Positions 1 to 9,478 are shown, counted from the stretch's first letter. The stretch: 64,000 nucleotides of DNA from Aegilops tauschii subsp. strangulata (GCF_002575655.3 NC_053040.3:155559148-155623147), one strand, 5' to 3'. Numbers and translations: made by a program. The notes: generated by a model not told the origin, from the sequence alone.

Positions 1-19
1 GCAATGCAGTTTGCACTCA

Positions 20-25
20 TATAAA
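20..25 (+). promoter_or_regulatory. TATA box candidate of the first gene
   Basis: A TATAAA hexamer lies about 100 bases upstream of the well-placed ATG at 121, and the segment between has no better start context. The spacing suits a plant core promoter. Upstream elements are outside the window. Confidence 0.45.
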
Positions 26-120
26 GGCGCCCCTCCATTCCAATGCATATACCACATCGTACGCACCTAAGCATTTGCCTAAGCACCTACACTAAGCGCA
101 AAAGTGCTCACTCCAGACCC

Positions 121-663
121 ATGGCGGCGATGTGCGCGACTGGCCAGCGGCTGTGCCAGATGGTCCACGACGCCGGCCTACGGCATGGCGCCGAGGATCG
201 TCTCCAGATGGTGTTCGCGACCAGCTGGTGGATGGCCGCTGTCGACGCCAACTACGACTCTCAGTTGGACCAGATGATCGTTGCCACCACCAACAAGTTC
301 ACCGTCCTCAAGAAGCTCACGGATAACATTGACGTACTCCTCCAGCCTGCGCGCCCGGGCTCCTCATTACCTGCCACCCTAATCGGCCTACATGGCCAGA
401 ACCTCTTTCAAGCACTGGTGGCCCTGCGACTGCCCGCCGACGCCACGAAGAATATCCACCTGGAGGTCGCACTAACCACGAGGCGCCTTGTCCTGCAAGA
501 ATTCGTCGACCTACACATCCACATGTATGAGCAAATTGTGTACATAGGTATCTACAAGGCCATTGAGGATGCTACAACGTTGGCCTTCCTCAACCGGCTG
601 GAAGCCATGGATGCCTTTGGTGAGAAGCACCTTGACCTCGCCACAAAAGCCGCCGCACCTTAG
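121..663 (+). CDS. unrecognised small plant protein, 180 aa
   Basis: I do not recognise this protein. The open frame also extends upstream to an ATG at 43, but I chose 121 because its context (CCCATGGCGGCG) matches a plant Kozak start and the 26 residues before it are low-quality (Ser/Thr/His-rich). The protein begins MAAMCATGQRLCQ, has a mixed amphipathic composition with no clear signal peptide, membrane segment or repeat, and ends KAAAP. Codon third positions are strongly G/C, as in many grass genes and unlike the AT-rich flanks, which supports real coding. It appears single-exon and complete in the window, preceded by a TATA candidate. It could instead be a fragment of a longer gene or a lineage-specific orphan. 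Confidence 0.5.
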   Translation: MAAMCATGQRLCQMVHDAGLRHGAEDRLQMVFATSWWMAAVDANYDSQLDQMIVATTNKFTVLKKLTDNIDVLLQPARPGSSLPATLIGLHGQNLFQALVALRLPADATKNIHLEVALTTRRLVLQEFVDLHIHMYEQIVYIGIYKAIEDATTLAFLNRLEAMDAFGEKHLDLATKAAAP

Positions 664-1107
664 CCGCCGGTCGGTTGCCCGGCGCACTAAGTTGAGGAGG
701 AGGAGGTCGTACGTTGATGGATGCATCTTTCTTCTTGCCTCCTATAACCACCACTAAGATTGCATCATCATGGCCTTAATTCTTATTGTGCTATTGCATT
801 CTCGTTCCAGTCAATACCGACATGTGCGATCCCTTTGCTTAATTATATGCATCACTGTAACTAGTACTCCATCCGTCAATTTATAAGTTGTGCTTACCTT
901 TTCCATCAACTTCGTGCAACACACGCGCATCTTGCTAGAAACACTAGAACATGTCGGACCATATGTGACCAAACCGACGATGTGCCAACCTAGCTACTAC
1001 GTACCCTGCTTATTTTGCGGAAATAGCCCCGCCCTAGCGTTTCCAATTGTTATTTCTATCTATCGATCGTGCCAAGGAGCAGAACCAAATGTTACAATTT
1101 ATACATT
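664..1107. other. non-coding spacer with a Helitron 3'-end relic
   Basis: This is the 3' flank of the first gene. The segment around 908-938 ends GCGCATCTTGCTAG, matching the 3' terminus of the short Helitrons elsewhere in the window, so it is probably a relic. A CTCCATCCGTC string near 868 resembles a Stowaway end but no partner end is visible. No gene seen. Confidence 0.4.
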
Positions 1108-1448
1108 TCTCTACTCCTACTCCTATAAAAGACTTAGTTGGTGATGGTGGTGTGTCTGCCATCCGTCGTTTCTGACCATTAGATCTGCATCTAACGGCTA
1201 TGAGGTAAGTTGTGGCATCTTTGCAACAATAGCCCACTTCTCTGCTCCAATTTGCAGAAACCCCCATATTATCTTGAAAGCAACCACATCCCTCCCTCAC
1301 CTCATCAAAACAACCCGAGAAATATATTTTGAGTGAAAAGTAATATATTAGGAGTATACCAAAACAAGAGTGATTTCTTTCAAGTTTGCGAACAAGTACT
1401 ACTATTCTACTACTTTGGATCCGTCGCAACGTATGGGCACATTGCCAG
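1108..1448 (+). mobile_element. degenerate Helitron-like element
   Basis: The left end TCTCTACTCC followed by CTATAAAA and GTTGGTGATGG matches the 5' end of the better-preserved Helitrons at 7463 and 7921. The right end GTCGCAACGTATGGGCACATTGCCAGTA is a decayed form of the GCAACGCACGGGCATCTTGCTAGT terminus. Its central part (CCTCACCTCATCAAAACA, then ATATATTTTGAG) recurs at 7280-7320, so this is a longer related variant. It is non-coding and non-autonomous. Confidence 0.45.
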
Positions 1449-1730
1449 TAAAATGAAAAGGCCTGCCGCGTTCGCGTCACACCCCCACACGCCCGGGAAT
1501 CAGGAGTACTACACGGCCCGTCCGGCGTGCCACATAGCTAGGGAAGGCGTGTTGCCTAGCATTTTCACTTTCATGTGGGACCACCATTGAGCAACCCGAC
1601 TATTGGCAAACCGCACCCCGCCCGCTGCCGGGTTGGAAAACAGAAACGAGGGGAAGATCTAGCTGTAGCACGGAAGCCAAGAAATTTGGTGTCTGATGGA
1701 GCTTGTTGATAGAGTGTTATTTATTCATAA
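1449..1730. other. spacer, no feature recognised
   Basis: Mixed-composition sequence with a GC-richer centre (CACCCCCACACGCCCGGG). Short open frames do not resemble any family I know. Confidence 0.4.
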
Positions 1731-1977
1731 CTAGCAAGATGCCCATGCGTTGCACAGAAAATCAAGATGCATTTGTATGAGTAGTTTATGTTCTGGAGAA
1801 AAGGATGAACAAGAGAAGGCCTTATTTGCAAATGTGGAGAGGGGTGTGGCTATCTTTTTGCAAAATTGCCATAGTTTCCTTCCTATCTGTCAGATATAAA
1901 TTGGACGGCCTATATTGCAGGATGGCAGGCACACCATCATCACCAACTCTATTTTTTATAAGAGTAAAGAGTAGAGA
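1731..1977 (-). mobile_element. non-autonomous Helitron, complete, 247 bp
   Basis: Read on the minus strand, the element begins TCTCTACTC and ends with CTAG, with A before the first base and T after the last, the insertion signature of Helitrons. Eleven or so bases before the end lies an imperfect hairpin (TGTGCAACGCATG), the remnant of the CCGTGC/GCACGG stem seen in the 7463 copy. The body (GTTGGTGATGATGGTGTGCC and CACACCCCTCTCCACATTTG) is shared with the three copies at 7463-8150. No coding capacity, so it would depend on a RepHel protein supplied elsewhere. Confidence 0.75.
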
Positions 1978-2035
1978 TTTGGTTACCAAATCTCATGCGT
2001 GCAATGCACATGTACCTTACTAGTTGGTAGTAGTA

Positions 2036-2608
2036 AGAAACAAATTCCGGGTTTGGCACGAGCTCGTACTGCGGGAGCACCACAAGGCCTGTCGCATGAG
2101 TTACATTTCCCTCTCGGGGCCCACGGTACCGAGCTTCAATGCCTTAGTGCATCGGCCTATGAGTCAATGACATGCGGATGCTAAATGCGGCTGGCCCACC
2201 TGTTATTCTCATGGTGGTGCCGTGGTTCGCGACTCACTCGTTCGAGATGAACCGGCCGGTGGTGGCGTGGCCGTGGTGAGGGTGCCATAGCTGGGCGTCG
2301 AGGCGTCACAAGGCGTAGATGGCCACACCGGCGGGTACTACCTGTAGTACAGAAGTACTCCAGCTCAGGATTATTGATGCCATGTCACAGCCGCTGGATG
2401 AAAATTCGATGGTGCGGGAGTACAGATCGGAGCACAGGAGCGGAGCAGGCAAACCGCGTCCGATTGGGTGTGGTTGTGGTAGAAAGTTGATGGTCGCCGC
2501 AGTTTAGTTGGCCCGCATGTCATGCACACAAAGGCAGAGGAGCGGTGGGGCCGAGAGGGATGAGGCGCACGTCGGGGGACGTCGTGCCGTGGGTTGGAGC
2601 GGCGTCGT
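2036..2608. repeat. duplicated block I, left part
   Basis: This stretch is paralogous to 8811-9399: both run from AAACAAAT..CG.GTTTGGCACGAG through GGTACCGAGCTTCA to GGCAGAGG.GCGGTG. Block I was later split by the solo LTR at 2609 and resumes at 6824. The block is GC-rich and may derive from the 3' part of the DUF295-type gene family in this region, but no open frame is preserved. Confidence 0.6.
2604..2608. repeat. target-site duplication GTCGT (left)
   Basis: GTCGT here is repeated exactly at 6819-6823, flanking the solo LTR. Removing the LTR and one copy restores the GCGTCGTGGGAATCG context found intact at 9201-9215. Confidence 0.9.
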
Positions 2609-3902
2609 TGTGACACCCAAGTTTTTACTTGGATTTTTCAAAGATTTTTATTTGACTTGAGGGAGGTGATTTAAATTTTTCTTCAAAAGAACCCTCCCTT
2701 TCAAATTTTTTTATGGCAAAAATTTTATTTGGATTCACCCAAGACCTGTCTTTGGTCTTGGAGGTTCTTGCTGTTCATTTGGACTCAGGACAAAATGCTT
2801 TTCACTTGGGAAAATGCCTTTTGAAAACCTCTTTGAAATTTGCACTATGGCTTTTGGAATAATCCTTTACCACTTCCAACAATTCCTTCTTGCCATGGCC
2901 TTAGTGCAAATCCTCTCTCCTAACCCTTCCCTCATCTTTGGATCATGTTTGGCATCTAATCCAGCAAGTTGAACCTCCCCTATGTTTATTTTTCCATTTA
3001 AATCTTATTCAAGTAAATTTCTGTCTTCTATTCTATCCATTGGAGATTTGCAAAGGAACTCTACTTTCTATTTTGATTTTTGCCCCCACACCAACTCTCC
3101 TTCCTAGTCCTTTGAACCCTCAACCAAGATCCATGAAGATCCACTGGTCTTCAGTTCAAAATTTTCAAACTACACTTGCTACAAGTTTGGACCAGATTTG
3201 TCAAATTTGGTGAAATTCATTCAAAACTTTCTCCAAAAATTCCAAGTAAAATCAGGCAGCCTCTGGGTGCATTGAGTGGTCACCTCACCAAGTTACAGCC
3301 CCAGAAAAAATTATCTCATAGCCAAATCTTTCTGTCGAACACCTGCAGTGCATGGTCATTGTCAAGTTCAGAAAATTCAGAGAACGGTTCAGTGGCTTAC
3401 TGTCGTTTTCTTCAGAGATGGTTGTCGATCTCGCCAGTGCCACTGTGTCACCTTGCTCCTCGTCCCCTCCCCCTTGTTCCTGCACCGCACGAACGCCTGG
3501 CACCTTGCGGACGTCGGCGACGAGCTGCAGAAGGTGCGCCGCCCCGTGACCGACGCCAGCGGCGGCTTTGCGGCCGCCAGCGGGAGGCACGGCCCTGACG
3601 GCGCCACCCAGCGCCGCCCAAGCCACCGGAGCTCGCCGCGTGGTCTTCCACTCCCCCGAACACGCTGCCGCTCTCGTCGTGAACCGCAGGGCGCGGAGCG
3701 CGCTCTCTGCCACCGTCGAGCCCGTGCGGCCATCTCACCGTGGACCGACGCCATTACGCCAAGACCAACTCCGTTTAGCTGTGGAATGACACCAGTAACC
3801 TCCACTGATGCTGCCTGGCCACTCAAACCTCCTGCCAATCCACTGCATCGCCGTAATCGCTCGCCAGAGATTCTCCGTTCACGGCCACCCCGTCGATCCG
3901 CC

Positions 3903-3910
3903 TATAAATA
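3903..3910 (+). promoter_or_regulatory. LTR TATA box
   Basis: TATAAATA followed by AAGGCTCC lies in the GC-rich part of the solo LTR, the usual place for the U3/R core promoter. Transcription would start about 30 bases downstream. Confidence 0.55.
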
Positions 3911-4689
3911 AAGGCTCCGAGCTTCAACTCGAGCACCCACCATCCCTGCACTCCACCTAGAGCACGCCTAGCCACTGGAAGAGCCCCGAGGAGGTCTCCT
4001 TCCTCGACTCCGGCCACCACGACCCGCCACGGGATCCAGCTCGATTCGCCCCCGTGTGTGCACCTCCGCCTCCCTTCTCTTGCCAGTAGCTTCACTATGC
4101 ATCTCTCCTTCTGACCCGCGCTTCAATTTGAACTTTGCAGCCCTCCACCGGAGTTCTCCACCCTCACCCGAGCCGCCGTCCGCCGGAGATAGTGTCGACG
4201 TGGTGCTCCCCGTTGGTCGAGTCCACCACCCACTGACGCGGAAGAACATGCTGAAGCTCTTGGTACCCTCCGATCCTCCTAACTCGCCGTGGTTCGACGC
4301 CGGCGTCCACCGCAGTCTTCGGGCGCCGGCGAGCTTTTCAAACCTGACATGTGGACCCCGCATGTCAGCCTCTGTTCTATTCTTTCGTGAACCGTTTTCT
4401 GTTGGCGCCTTCGGGCAAATACGCTTTCCCTCTTGCGTTTGCGCATTTCTAGTCGAACCGTTTTCTGTTTTCTCAGTTAAAACCCTGGAACTTTTCTGTT
4501 TCATTACAGATAAGTCCCTGGACAGAGACCTTTATAACTTTTTAATAAAAAGGGATTTTTGAGTGATTCTTTTTCTGAATCTTCAAATTTTGTCTAGTTT
4601 TTTATGGGATTTATTTGAAAAATATTTGGATAAGTTTCTGTGCACCCATTAGTTTTCACGTTAGTACCCGTTTTTCGTGATTGCCGTAG

Positions 4690-4752
4690 GTTCCGGAAGA
4701 GGTGACGGAGCCGCGAACTTCGCCGAGCTAGACTGCGACTTCTCCGAACCAG
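4690..4752 (+). other. putative LTR-internal acidic exon (phase 1-1, 63 nt)
   Basis: The segment follows GATTGCCGTAG (acceptor-like) and ends CCAG immediately before GCAAGCATG, a GC-type donor. Its length is a multiple of three; reading with two leading bases and one trailing base gives an open peptide with core FAELDCDFSEP. The same arrangement appears in three other LTR families in this window. No transcript evidence is available here; the exon call is inferred from sequence alone. Confidence 0.4.
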
Positions 4753-4860
4753 GCAAGCATGTTTTGAACATTTGATATGGCAGGTGTTTACATGTTTGCT
4801 TGAAAGTTTGTGCGTGGCATATGAGTGTCGGTAAATACCTCGTTGCTTGTAAGGCAACTA

Positions 4861-5176
4861 CCCGCGTGTTCCAAAGTTGCGATGATCTCTGATGAGAGAT
4901 GGCCTAATCATGTGGTGACATGAAGGGCAGCAAGGTGGTACTGTTGTAGCATACCAGCCTTGCGTCATCCGACTTTCTCCGACGTTAACGTGGACGGAGT
5001 CACGTTATCGTTTTTTTCCCCGCATGTTCCAAAGTTGCGATGATCTCTGATGAGAGATGGCCTAATCATGTGGTGGCATGAAGGGCAGCAAGGTGGTACT
5101 GTTGTAGCATACCAGCCTTGCGTCATCCGACTTTCTCCGACGTTAACGTGGACGGAGTCACGTTATCGTTCCTTCC
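4861..5176 (+). repeat. 158-bp direct tandem duplication inside LTR
   Basis: Two near-identical units start at 4861 and 5019 (CCCGC.TGTTCCAAAGTTGC, through GATGAGAGATGGCC, to CACGTTATCGTT). The differences are few, so the duplication is recent relative to the age of the LTR or has been homogenised. Confidence 0.9.
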
Positions 5177-5780
5177 CCCTTCCGTGCTACCACATGTTTC
5201 ATTTGCCAGGATGCGGTTTAGTAAGTTGGTAACCTCTTTCCGTGTACACACCAAACAGAGAGGCCGGGATGATGGTACCTTGGCCCAGGATTAAAGCCAG
5301 TCATCCGGTCAGGGGGCATGGGTGTTTCCGGTTGGGACCGAGAGGGGGGCACCCCCTTAGAGCGCGCGTATAGAAATTTGATCCCATGCTACGCGAGGTT
5401 GTAGCCTCCCCGTCTCAAGGTTTTTCTTGAACGTTGCCGAGGGTGATCCCTGGCTTCGGAAGGTTGAATTGGGTGTGTACTGGTTAGACGTGTTTCTTCC
5501 AAAACACCGTAGACGGAACTAGTCCCTGTGACTACTGAAATCCGTTGGCTGTGGTTAAGTACAAACTCTGCAGAGTCAATTCCTCCCAAGTCATCGTATC
5601 CATGATCAAGTAGTGAAATCAGTATATCCATATCTATCCGCATGAAAAACTTGTCCCCGGTGAACAAGCTCAAGTGGTAAATCCAGTTAAACTATTATTC
5701 CTGTGGATGGACTAACTTTATATTTGTCTCGTACTTGTGATAAATTATGTTCCCGAACTATTGTATTATTGAGCTACAAT

Positions 5781-5890
5781 ATAAGCCCTTTATGTGACGT
5801 CGCTCAGACGTCCGACTGTGGCATGTTTGTCTTTTATTTTCTGTTATAAGCCCTTTATGTGATGTCGCTCAGACGTCCGACTGTGGCATT
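5781..5890 (+). repeat. 65-bp-period duplication ATAAGCCCTTTATGTGA..
   Basis: ATAAGCCCTTTATGTGACGT through GTCCGACTGTGGCAT occurs at 5781-5825 and again at 5846-5890 with one change. It directly precedes the 58-bp array. Confidence 0.85.
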
Positions 5891-6240
5891 ATTATTATTC
5901 TCGCAGTTTCCTCTCGAGGAGTCATTCAGACACTCGTTTGGCACCAGTATTATTATTCTCACAGTTTCCTCTCGAGGAGTCATTCAGACACTCGTTTGGC
6001 ACCAGTATTATTATTCTCACAGTTTCCTCTCGAGGAGTCATTCAGACACTCGTTTGGCACCAGTATTATTATTCTCGCAGTTTCCTCTCGAGGAGTCATT
6101 CAGACACTCGTTTGGCACCAGTATTATTATTCTCGCAGTTTCCTCTCGAGGAGTCATTCAGACCCTCGTTTGGCACCAGTATTACTATTCTGCAGTTTCC
6201 GCTCGAGGCGTCATTCAGACCCTCGCTTGGCACCCAGTAT
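5889..6240 (+). repeat. 58-bp tandem array, six copies
   Basis: Units begin near 5889, 5947, 6005, 6063, 6121 and 6179. Each carries TTCCTCTCGAGGAGTCATTC, which contains the palindrome CTCGAG. The first five are nearly identical and the sixth is diverged and has a small indel. Because 58 is not a multiple of three, all three forward frames stay open through the array, producing long but spurious-looking frames. Confidence 0.95.
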
Positions 6241-6370
6241 TTATTATCTCTATGTCTGAACACACTGGATAAATTGTTCATATGCTTCATGTTTACATTG
6301 GTTATATCTTATGTCCGAACTGTCTTGCGAGTACTTTCATAGTACTCACCTGGCTTGTTGATTTGGCCAG

Positions 6371-6426
6371 ATGTTGACGAAGGCGATCTCTTGGATGAAG
6401 AGTTTGATAGCGCGTCCGACGCCTAG
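6371..6426 (+). other. putative LTR-internal terminal acidic exon
   Basis: After TTGGCCAG the sequence read in phase 1 (a G carried from the upstream segment) gives DVDEGDLLDEEFDSASDA followed by TAG. The phase matches the end of the 4690-4752 segment. The peptide is strongly acidic. This is inference from phase and composition only. Confidence 0.4.
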
Positions 6427-6818
6427 AGGAGTCCCAGTCAGTCCTGTGCGATCCCGGATATTGGTCACTTGTATTATATACGCTTCCGCCACCCGCAATA
6501 AGTCTCCTCGAGCCTCACTCCGACGCTCGAAGAGCTGTAGTCTTCAGGAGTCATATCACTCGCTTTGCGATGATATTTCCACCACCGTTATTATCGTGAG
6601 TTAGTAGTATGCCACCCTATCCGCCGTCTTGTTTTATCGGCGTGCATGTAATAAATTGTTGGGCAGTCTCCGCTCAACCTTGTATTATATTTAGTACTCC
6701 TGGTATTTCTCTTCTGTGACCAAGATATTGTCTACCAGTGAGAAGGAATTCTTCCTTACTGGTCCGTAAAAGGGACTGGTCTCTCAATAATTATTTTATT
6801 GAAAAACCGGTCGTGACA

Positions 6819-6823
6819 GTCGT
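6819..6823. repeat. target-site duplication GTCGT (right)
   Basis: Second copy of the 5 bp duplication that flanks the solo LTR at 2609-6818. Confidence 0.9.
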
Positions 6824-6975
6824 GGGAATCGCATGTGGGTGTGGCATTGGTAGAAACAAGAAACGTGATGGTCGTCGTGGTTCAACTTCCATGGACAAGC
6901 TGTCATGTCTTCTGACACATGCATTGCATACCGCTCACTACAAGGAGCAGTAGTAGAGAAAACTTGTTCCAAAGA
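6824..6975. repeat. duplicated block I, right part
   Basis: GGGAATCG, then GTAGAAAC and AACTTCCATGGACAAG down to CTTGTTCCAAAG matches 9208-9399. It is the continuation of block I after removal of the solo LTR. Confidence 0.6.
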
Positions 6976-7055
6976 TACCATTTTTACGATAAAATTCTTG
7001 AGATATCATTAGTTTTTACACATGGGAGTACTCCTGCAAGGGTCAATCACAACAG

Positions 7056-7112
7056 GTGTTTTGTAAAAAAATGCATCTTGATGTTCCCTGCAATGCACGG
7101 GCATCTTGCTAG
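7056..7112 (+). mobile_element. Helitron 3' terminus fragment
   Basis: ATGCATCTTGATGTTCCC, then TGCAATGCACGGGCATCTTGCTAG followed by T matches the 3' end of the 7463 element. The 5' part is missing, so this is a truncated copy. Confidence 0.6.
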
Positions 7113-7462
7113 TTATAGAAGAAGCCCACACGGGCATCTTGCCGTAGGGTGTGCCACTGATCCAAACTCAATTTTTTTTCAGATGCTTAGGTGCACCGGA
7201 TGTCGTGTCACGCTACAAAATGTAAAAAAAACAGCTCCAATTTTTTTTAAACCTGTTATCTTCAAACCAGCCACACTCGTCCCTCACCTCATCAAAACAG
7301 CCCGAGGAATATATTTTGAGTCAAGCATGATTTACTTTTACTGATATATGTATAAAAACTAGAGTGTTTATATTTCAAGCCCGTGAACAAGTATTATTCT
7401 ACTACTTTGGATCCATTGCAACGCACGGGCCAGCACATTTGTAGTAGTAGTCTCTATCTCTA
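7113..7462 (+). mobile_element. degenerate Helitron-like sequence
   Basis: The stretch shares CCTCACCTCATCAAAACA, ATATATTTTGAG and TCTACTACTTTGGATCCATTGCAACGCACGGGC with the element at 1108-1448, so it is a second relic of that longer variant. Its right edge passes into the TCTCTATCTC run that precedes the next element. Confidence 0.4.
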
Positions 7463-7710
7463 TCTCTACTCTACTTCTTATAAACAAACAGAGTTGTTGA
7501 TGATGGTGTGCCTGCCATCCTGCAGTATAGGCCGTCTGATTTATATCTGACGGATAGGAAGGAAACTATGGCAATTTTGCAAAAAAATACCCACACCCCT
7601 CTCCACATTTGCAAATAAGGCCTTCCCTCATTCATCCTTTTCTCCCACAAGATAAACTACTCATACAAATGCATCTTGATGTTCCGTGCAACGCACGGGC
7701 ATCTTGCTAG
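7463..7710 (+). mobile_element. non-autonomous Helitron copy 1, 248 bp
   Basis: Begins TCTCTACTC after an A and ends CTAG. A perfect terminal hairpin, CCGTGC-AAC-GCACGG (7684-7698), lies just before GGCATCTTG and CTAG, the defining Helitron 3' structure. It is the best-preserved copy and the reference for the others. No open frame. Confidence 0.8.
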
Positions 7711-7920
7711 CCTACTACTCTTATAAAAAGCAGAGTTGGTGATGATGGTGTGCCTGCCATCCTGCAATATAGGTCATCCGATCTATATCTAACGGATACG
7801 AAGGAAACTATGACAATTTACCCGCACTCGTCTCGACATTTGCAGATAAGGTCTTCCCTCGTTCATCCTTTTCTCCCACAAGATCTTGATGTTCCGTGCG
7901 ACGCACGGACATCTTGCTAG
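7711..7920 (+). mobile_element. non-autonomous Helitron copy 2, about 210 bp
   Basis: Abuts copy 1 without spacer. Its first bases (CCTACTACTCTTATAAAAAG) are a slightly eroded 5' end. Its 3' hairpin CCGTGC-GAC-GCACGG is intact and it ends CTAG at 7920. About 30 bases present in copy 1 before CTTGATGTTCC are deleted. Confidence 0.75.
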
Positions 7921-8150
7921 TCTCTACTCTTATAAAAACATAGTTGGTGATGATGGTGTGCCTGCCATCCTGCAATATAGGCCGTCTCATTTATATCTGA
8001 CGGATAGAAAGAAATTTTTGCCAATTTTGCAAAAATATACCTACACCCCTCTCCACATTTGCAAATAAGGCCTTCCCTCATTCATCCTTTTCTCTAACAA
8101 GATAAACTACTCATACAAATGCATCTTGATGTTCCACGCAATGCACGACG
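7921..8150 (+). mobile_element. non-autonomous Helitron copy 3, 3' truncated
   Basis: Starts TCTCTACTC exactly after the CTAG of copy 2 and keeps the family body to GATGTTCCACGCAATGCACGA, where it departs from the family before the hairpin is complete. The right edge is therefore approximate and abuts a gene fragment. Confidence 0.7.
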
Positions 8151-8690
8151 ATGTTTCATTGGGGGTCTCTCCAGGGCAGCGTGGCCGTAGTTGCAAGTTG
8201 ACGCCCCTTGAGATGCTGACGTTGAGGGGCACTCGGATTTTGTATGATGAGCAGGTAAGATGAGTTTGATCACGTAGTAAATGCATTCTAAAGACTACTT
8301 CCGTGTCCATTTCCTAATCCTCCCCATGTCCACTGTTTCACAGGTTAGGCTCGGTGCGAGTGGAGATTGGCTTGCATATGTACGGGAGGGGTACCAACAT
8401 CAATTTGCACAACATTTACAATGGTGACACCATTCCTGTAGAACCTTTGTCCAACATTGGGATCAGCCATGCAACGGGCCACCGCCTGAATTGGTACGAT
8501 GGAACCACGATGAGATTGAAGAAGATAGCACGAACCTTGCACATGGCGATCAAAGGTGGACGATGCTGTCTGCGGCTGATTTGTTGCCGTACGAGTACGA
8601 AGATGTTGTGCTCCTTTCTAACCGCATCTTTGCGGTGACAAACCAGGGGACTTGTTTCGTATGGGACACATCCTCCGGTATACTCCCTCT
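8151..8690 (+). pseudogene. decayed DUF295/KIB-type beta-propeller gene fragment
   Basis: A first exon remnant ends RGTRILYDEQ at 8254, followed by a GTAAGATGAG donor and a CACAG acceptor at 8343. The next exon gives LGASGDWLAYV, then in another frame INLHNIYNGDTIPVEPLSNI, and in a third frame YEDVVLLSNRIFAVTNQGTC and FVWDTSSG. These fit the C-terminal propeller domain (DUF295) found in many grass F-box proteins, where strings such as NPFTG..IPLPPLSDIG and GRVFAVT..GDVYVWD recur. At least two frameshifts (near 8385 and between 8480 and 8550) break it. The F-box end is missing, replaced by the Helitron array. A GTATACTCC donor candidate follows the last conserved residues. Substrate is unknown. 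Confidence 0.6.
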
Positions 8691-8810
8691 CTCCCAGTTT
8701 ATTTGTTTTGAATCTTTTTCATTTTATAAGTTTCAAATTCAAATTTAGAGCTCCCCATGACATGTTGAGATTACAGTGTCCATTAAATCGTTGCGTGCAT
8801 GTATAGTAAA
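8691..8810. other. spacer with Stowaway-like start
   Basis: TACTCCCTCTCTCCCAGTTTATT at 8681 resembles a Stowaway MITE 5' end but no matching inverted end was found, so no MITE is called. Confidence 0.3.
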
Positions 8811-9399
8811 GAAACAAATCTCGAGTTTGGCACGAGTTCGTGCAGCGGTAGCACCACATGGCCTGGTGCAGGAGTTACATTTACCTCTTGGGGCCCTCGG
8901 TACCGAGCTTCAGTGCCTTACTACACCTGCATTTGAATCAATAACATGTGGACCCGATAGGTGACTGGTCCACATGTAATGCTCCCGAAGGCAGAGGGGC
9001 GGTGGGGCCGAGAGGGGTGAGCCGCAGATCGGGGATGTGTGGTGTCATGGGTTCGAGCAGCGTCGTGGGAATCGCGTGTGGCGGTGGTAGAAACTTGATG
9101 CTCGCCGCATTTCAATTGGCCCACATGTCATGCACACAAAGGCAGAGGGGCGGTGCGGCCGAGAGGGGTGAGGCGCACGTCGGGGGACGTGGTGCCATTG
9201 GTTGGAGCGGCGTCGTGGGAATCGTGAGTGGCAGTGGATGAAACGTGATGGTCACCATAGTTGAACTTCCATGGACAAGTTGTCATGTCTACGGACACAT
9301 GGATTGCATACCGATCACTGGAAGGAGTAGTAGAGAAAGCTAGGCGGATAAGTAGTTCCTTATAGTCAAGCGGACCCACGCTACTACTTGTTCCAAAGA
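8811..9399. repeat. duplicated block II (uninterrupted copy)
   Basis: The unbroken paralogue of block I. Inside it a unit of about 150 bp is tandemly repeated: GGCAGAGGGGCGGTG.GGCCGAGAGGGGTGA at about 8990 and again at about 9140, each followed by CGGGGGA.GT and GCGTCGTGGGAATCG. No intact open frame. Confidence 0.65.
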
Positions 9400-9478
9400 C
9401 ATGCGCAACATCGGAATAGTCCATCTATATAAATATACACAGAGAGGGAATAAATTGTTTTACAAGAGAGGAAACAGT

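Larger units (their letters stand above)
2609..6818 (+). mobile_element. solo LTR of a Gypsy element, 4.2 kb
   Basis: The segment opens TGTGACACCC and closes GGTCGTGACA, a perfect TGTGACA/TGTCACGA-like inverted end, and is flanked by a 5 bp duplication GTCGT. No internal gag-pol is present, so this is a solo LTR left by LTR-LTR recombination. Its layout matches the long chromovirus-type LTRs further right: AT-rich start, a GC-rich zone with a TATA box near 3903, then an intron-like AT-rich part carrying short acidic open segments at 4690-4752 and 6371-6426. It holds two sets of internal tandem repeats. The long GC-driven frames in 3285-3911 look like composition artefacts. Confidence 0.9.

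Noticed and set aside
862..900. Stowaway MITE start (CTCCATCCGTC)
   Set aside because: No matching inverted end or TA duplication found within 500 bases.
5889..6240. CRISPR-like array
   Set aside because: Units are contiguous tandem repeats without unique spacers, in a plant LTR.
5859..6342. Overlapping open frames of 87-137 codons
   Set aside because: They arise from the 58-bp tandem array, whose unit length makes one peptide appear in every frame; no start context or homology.
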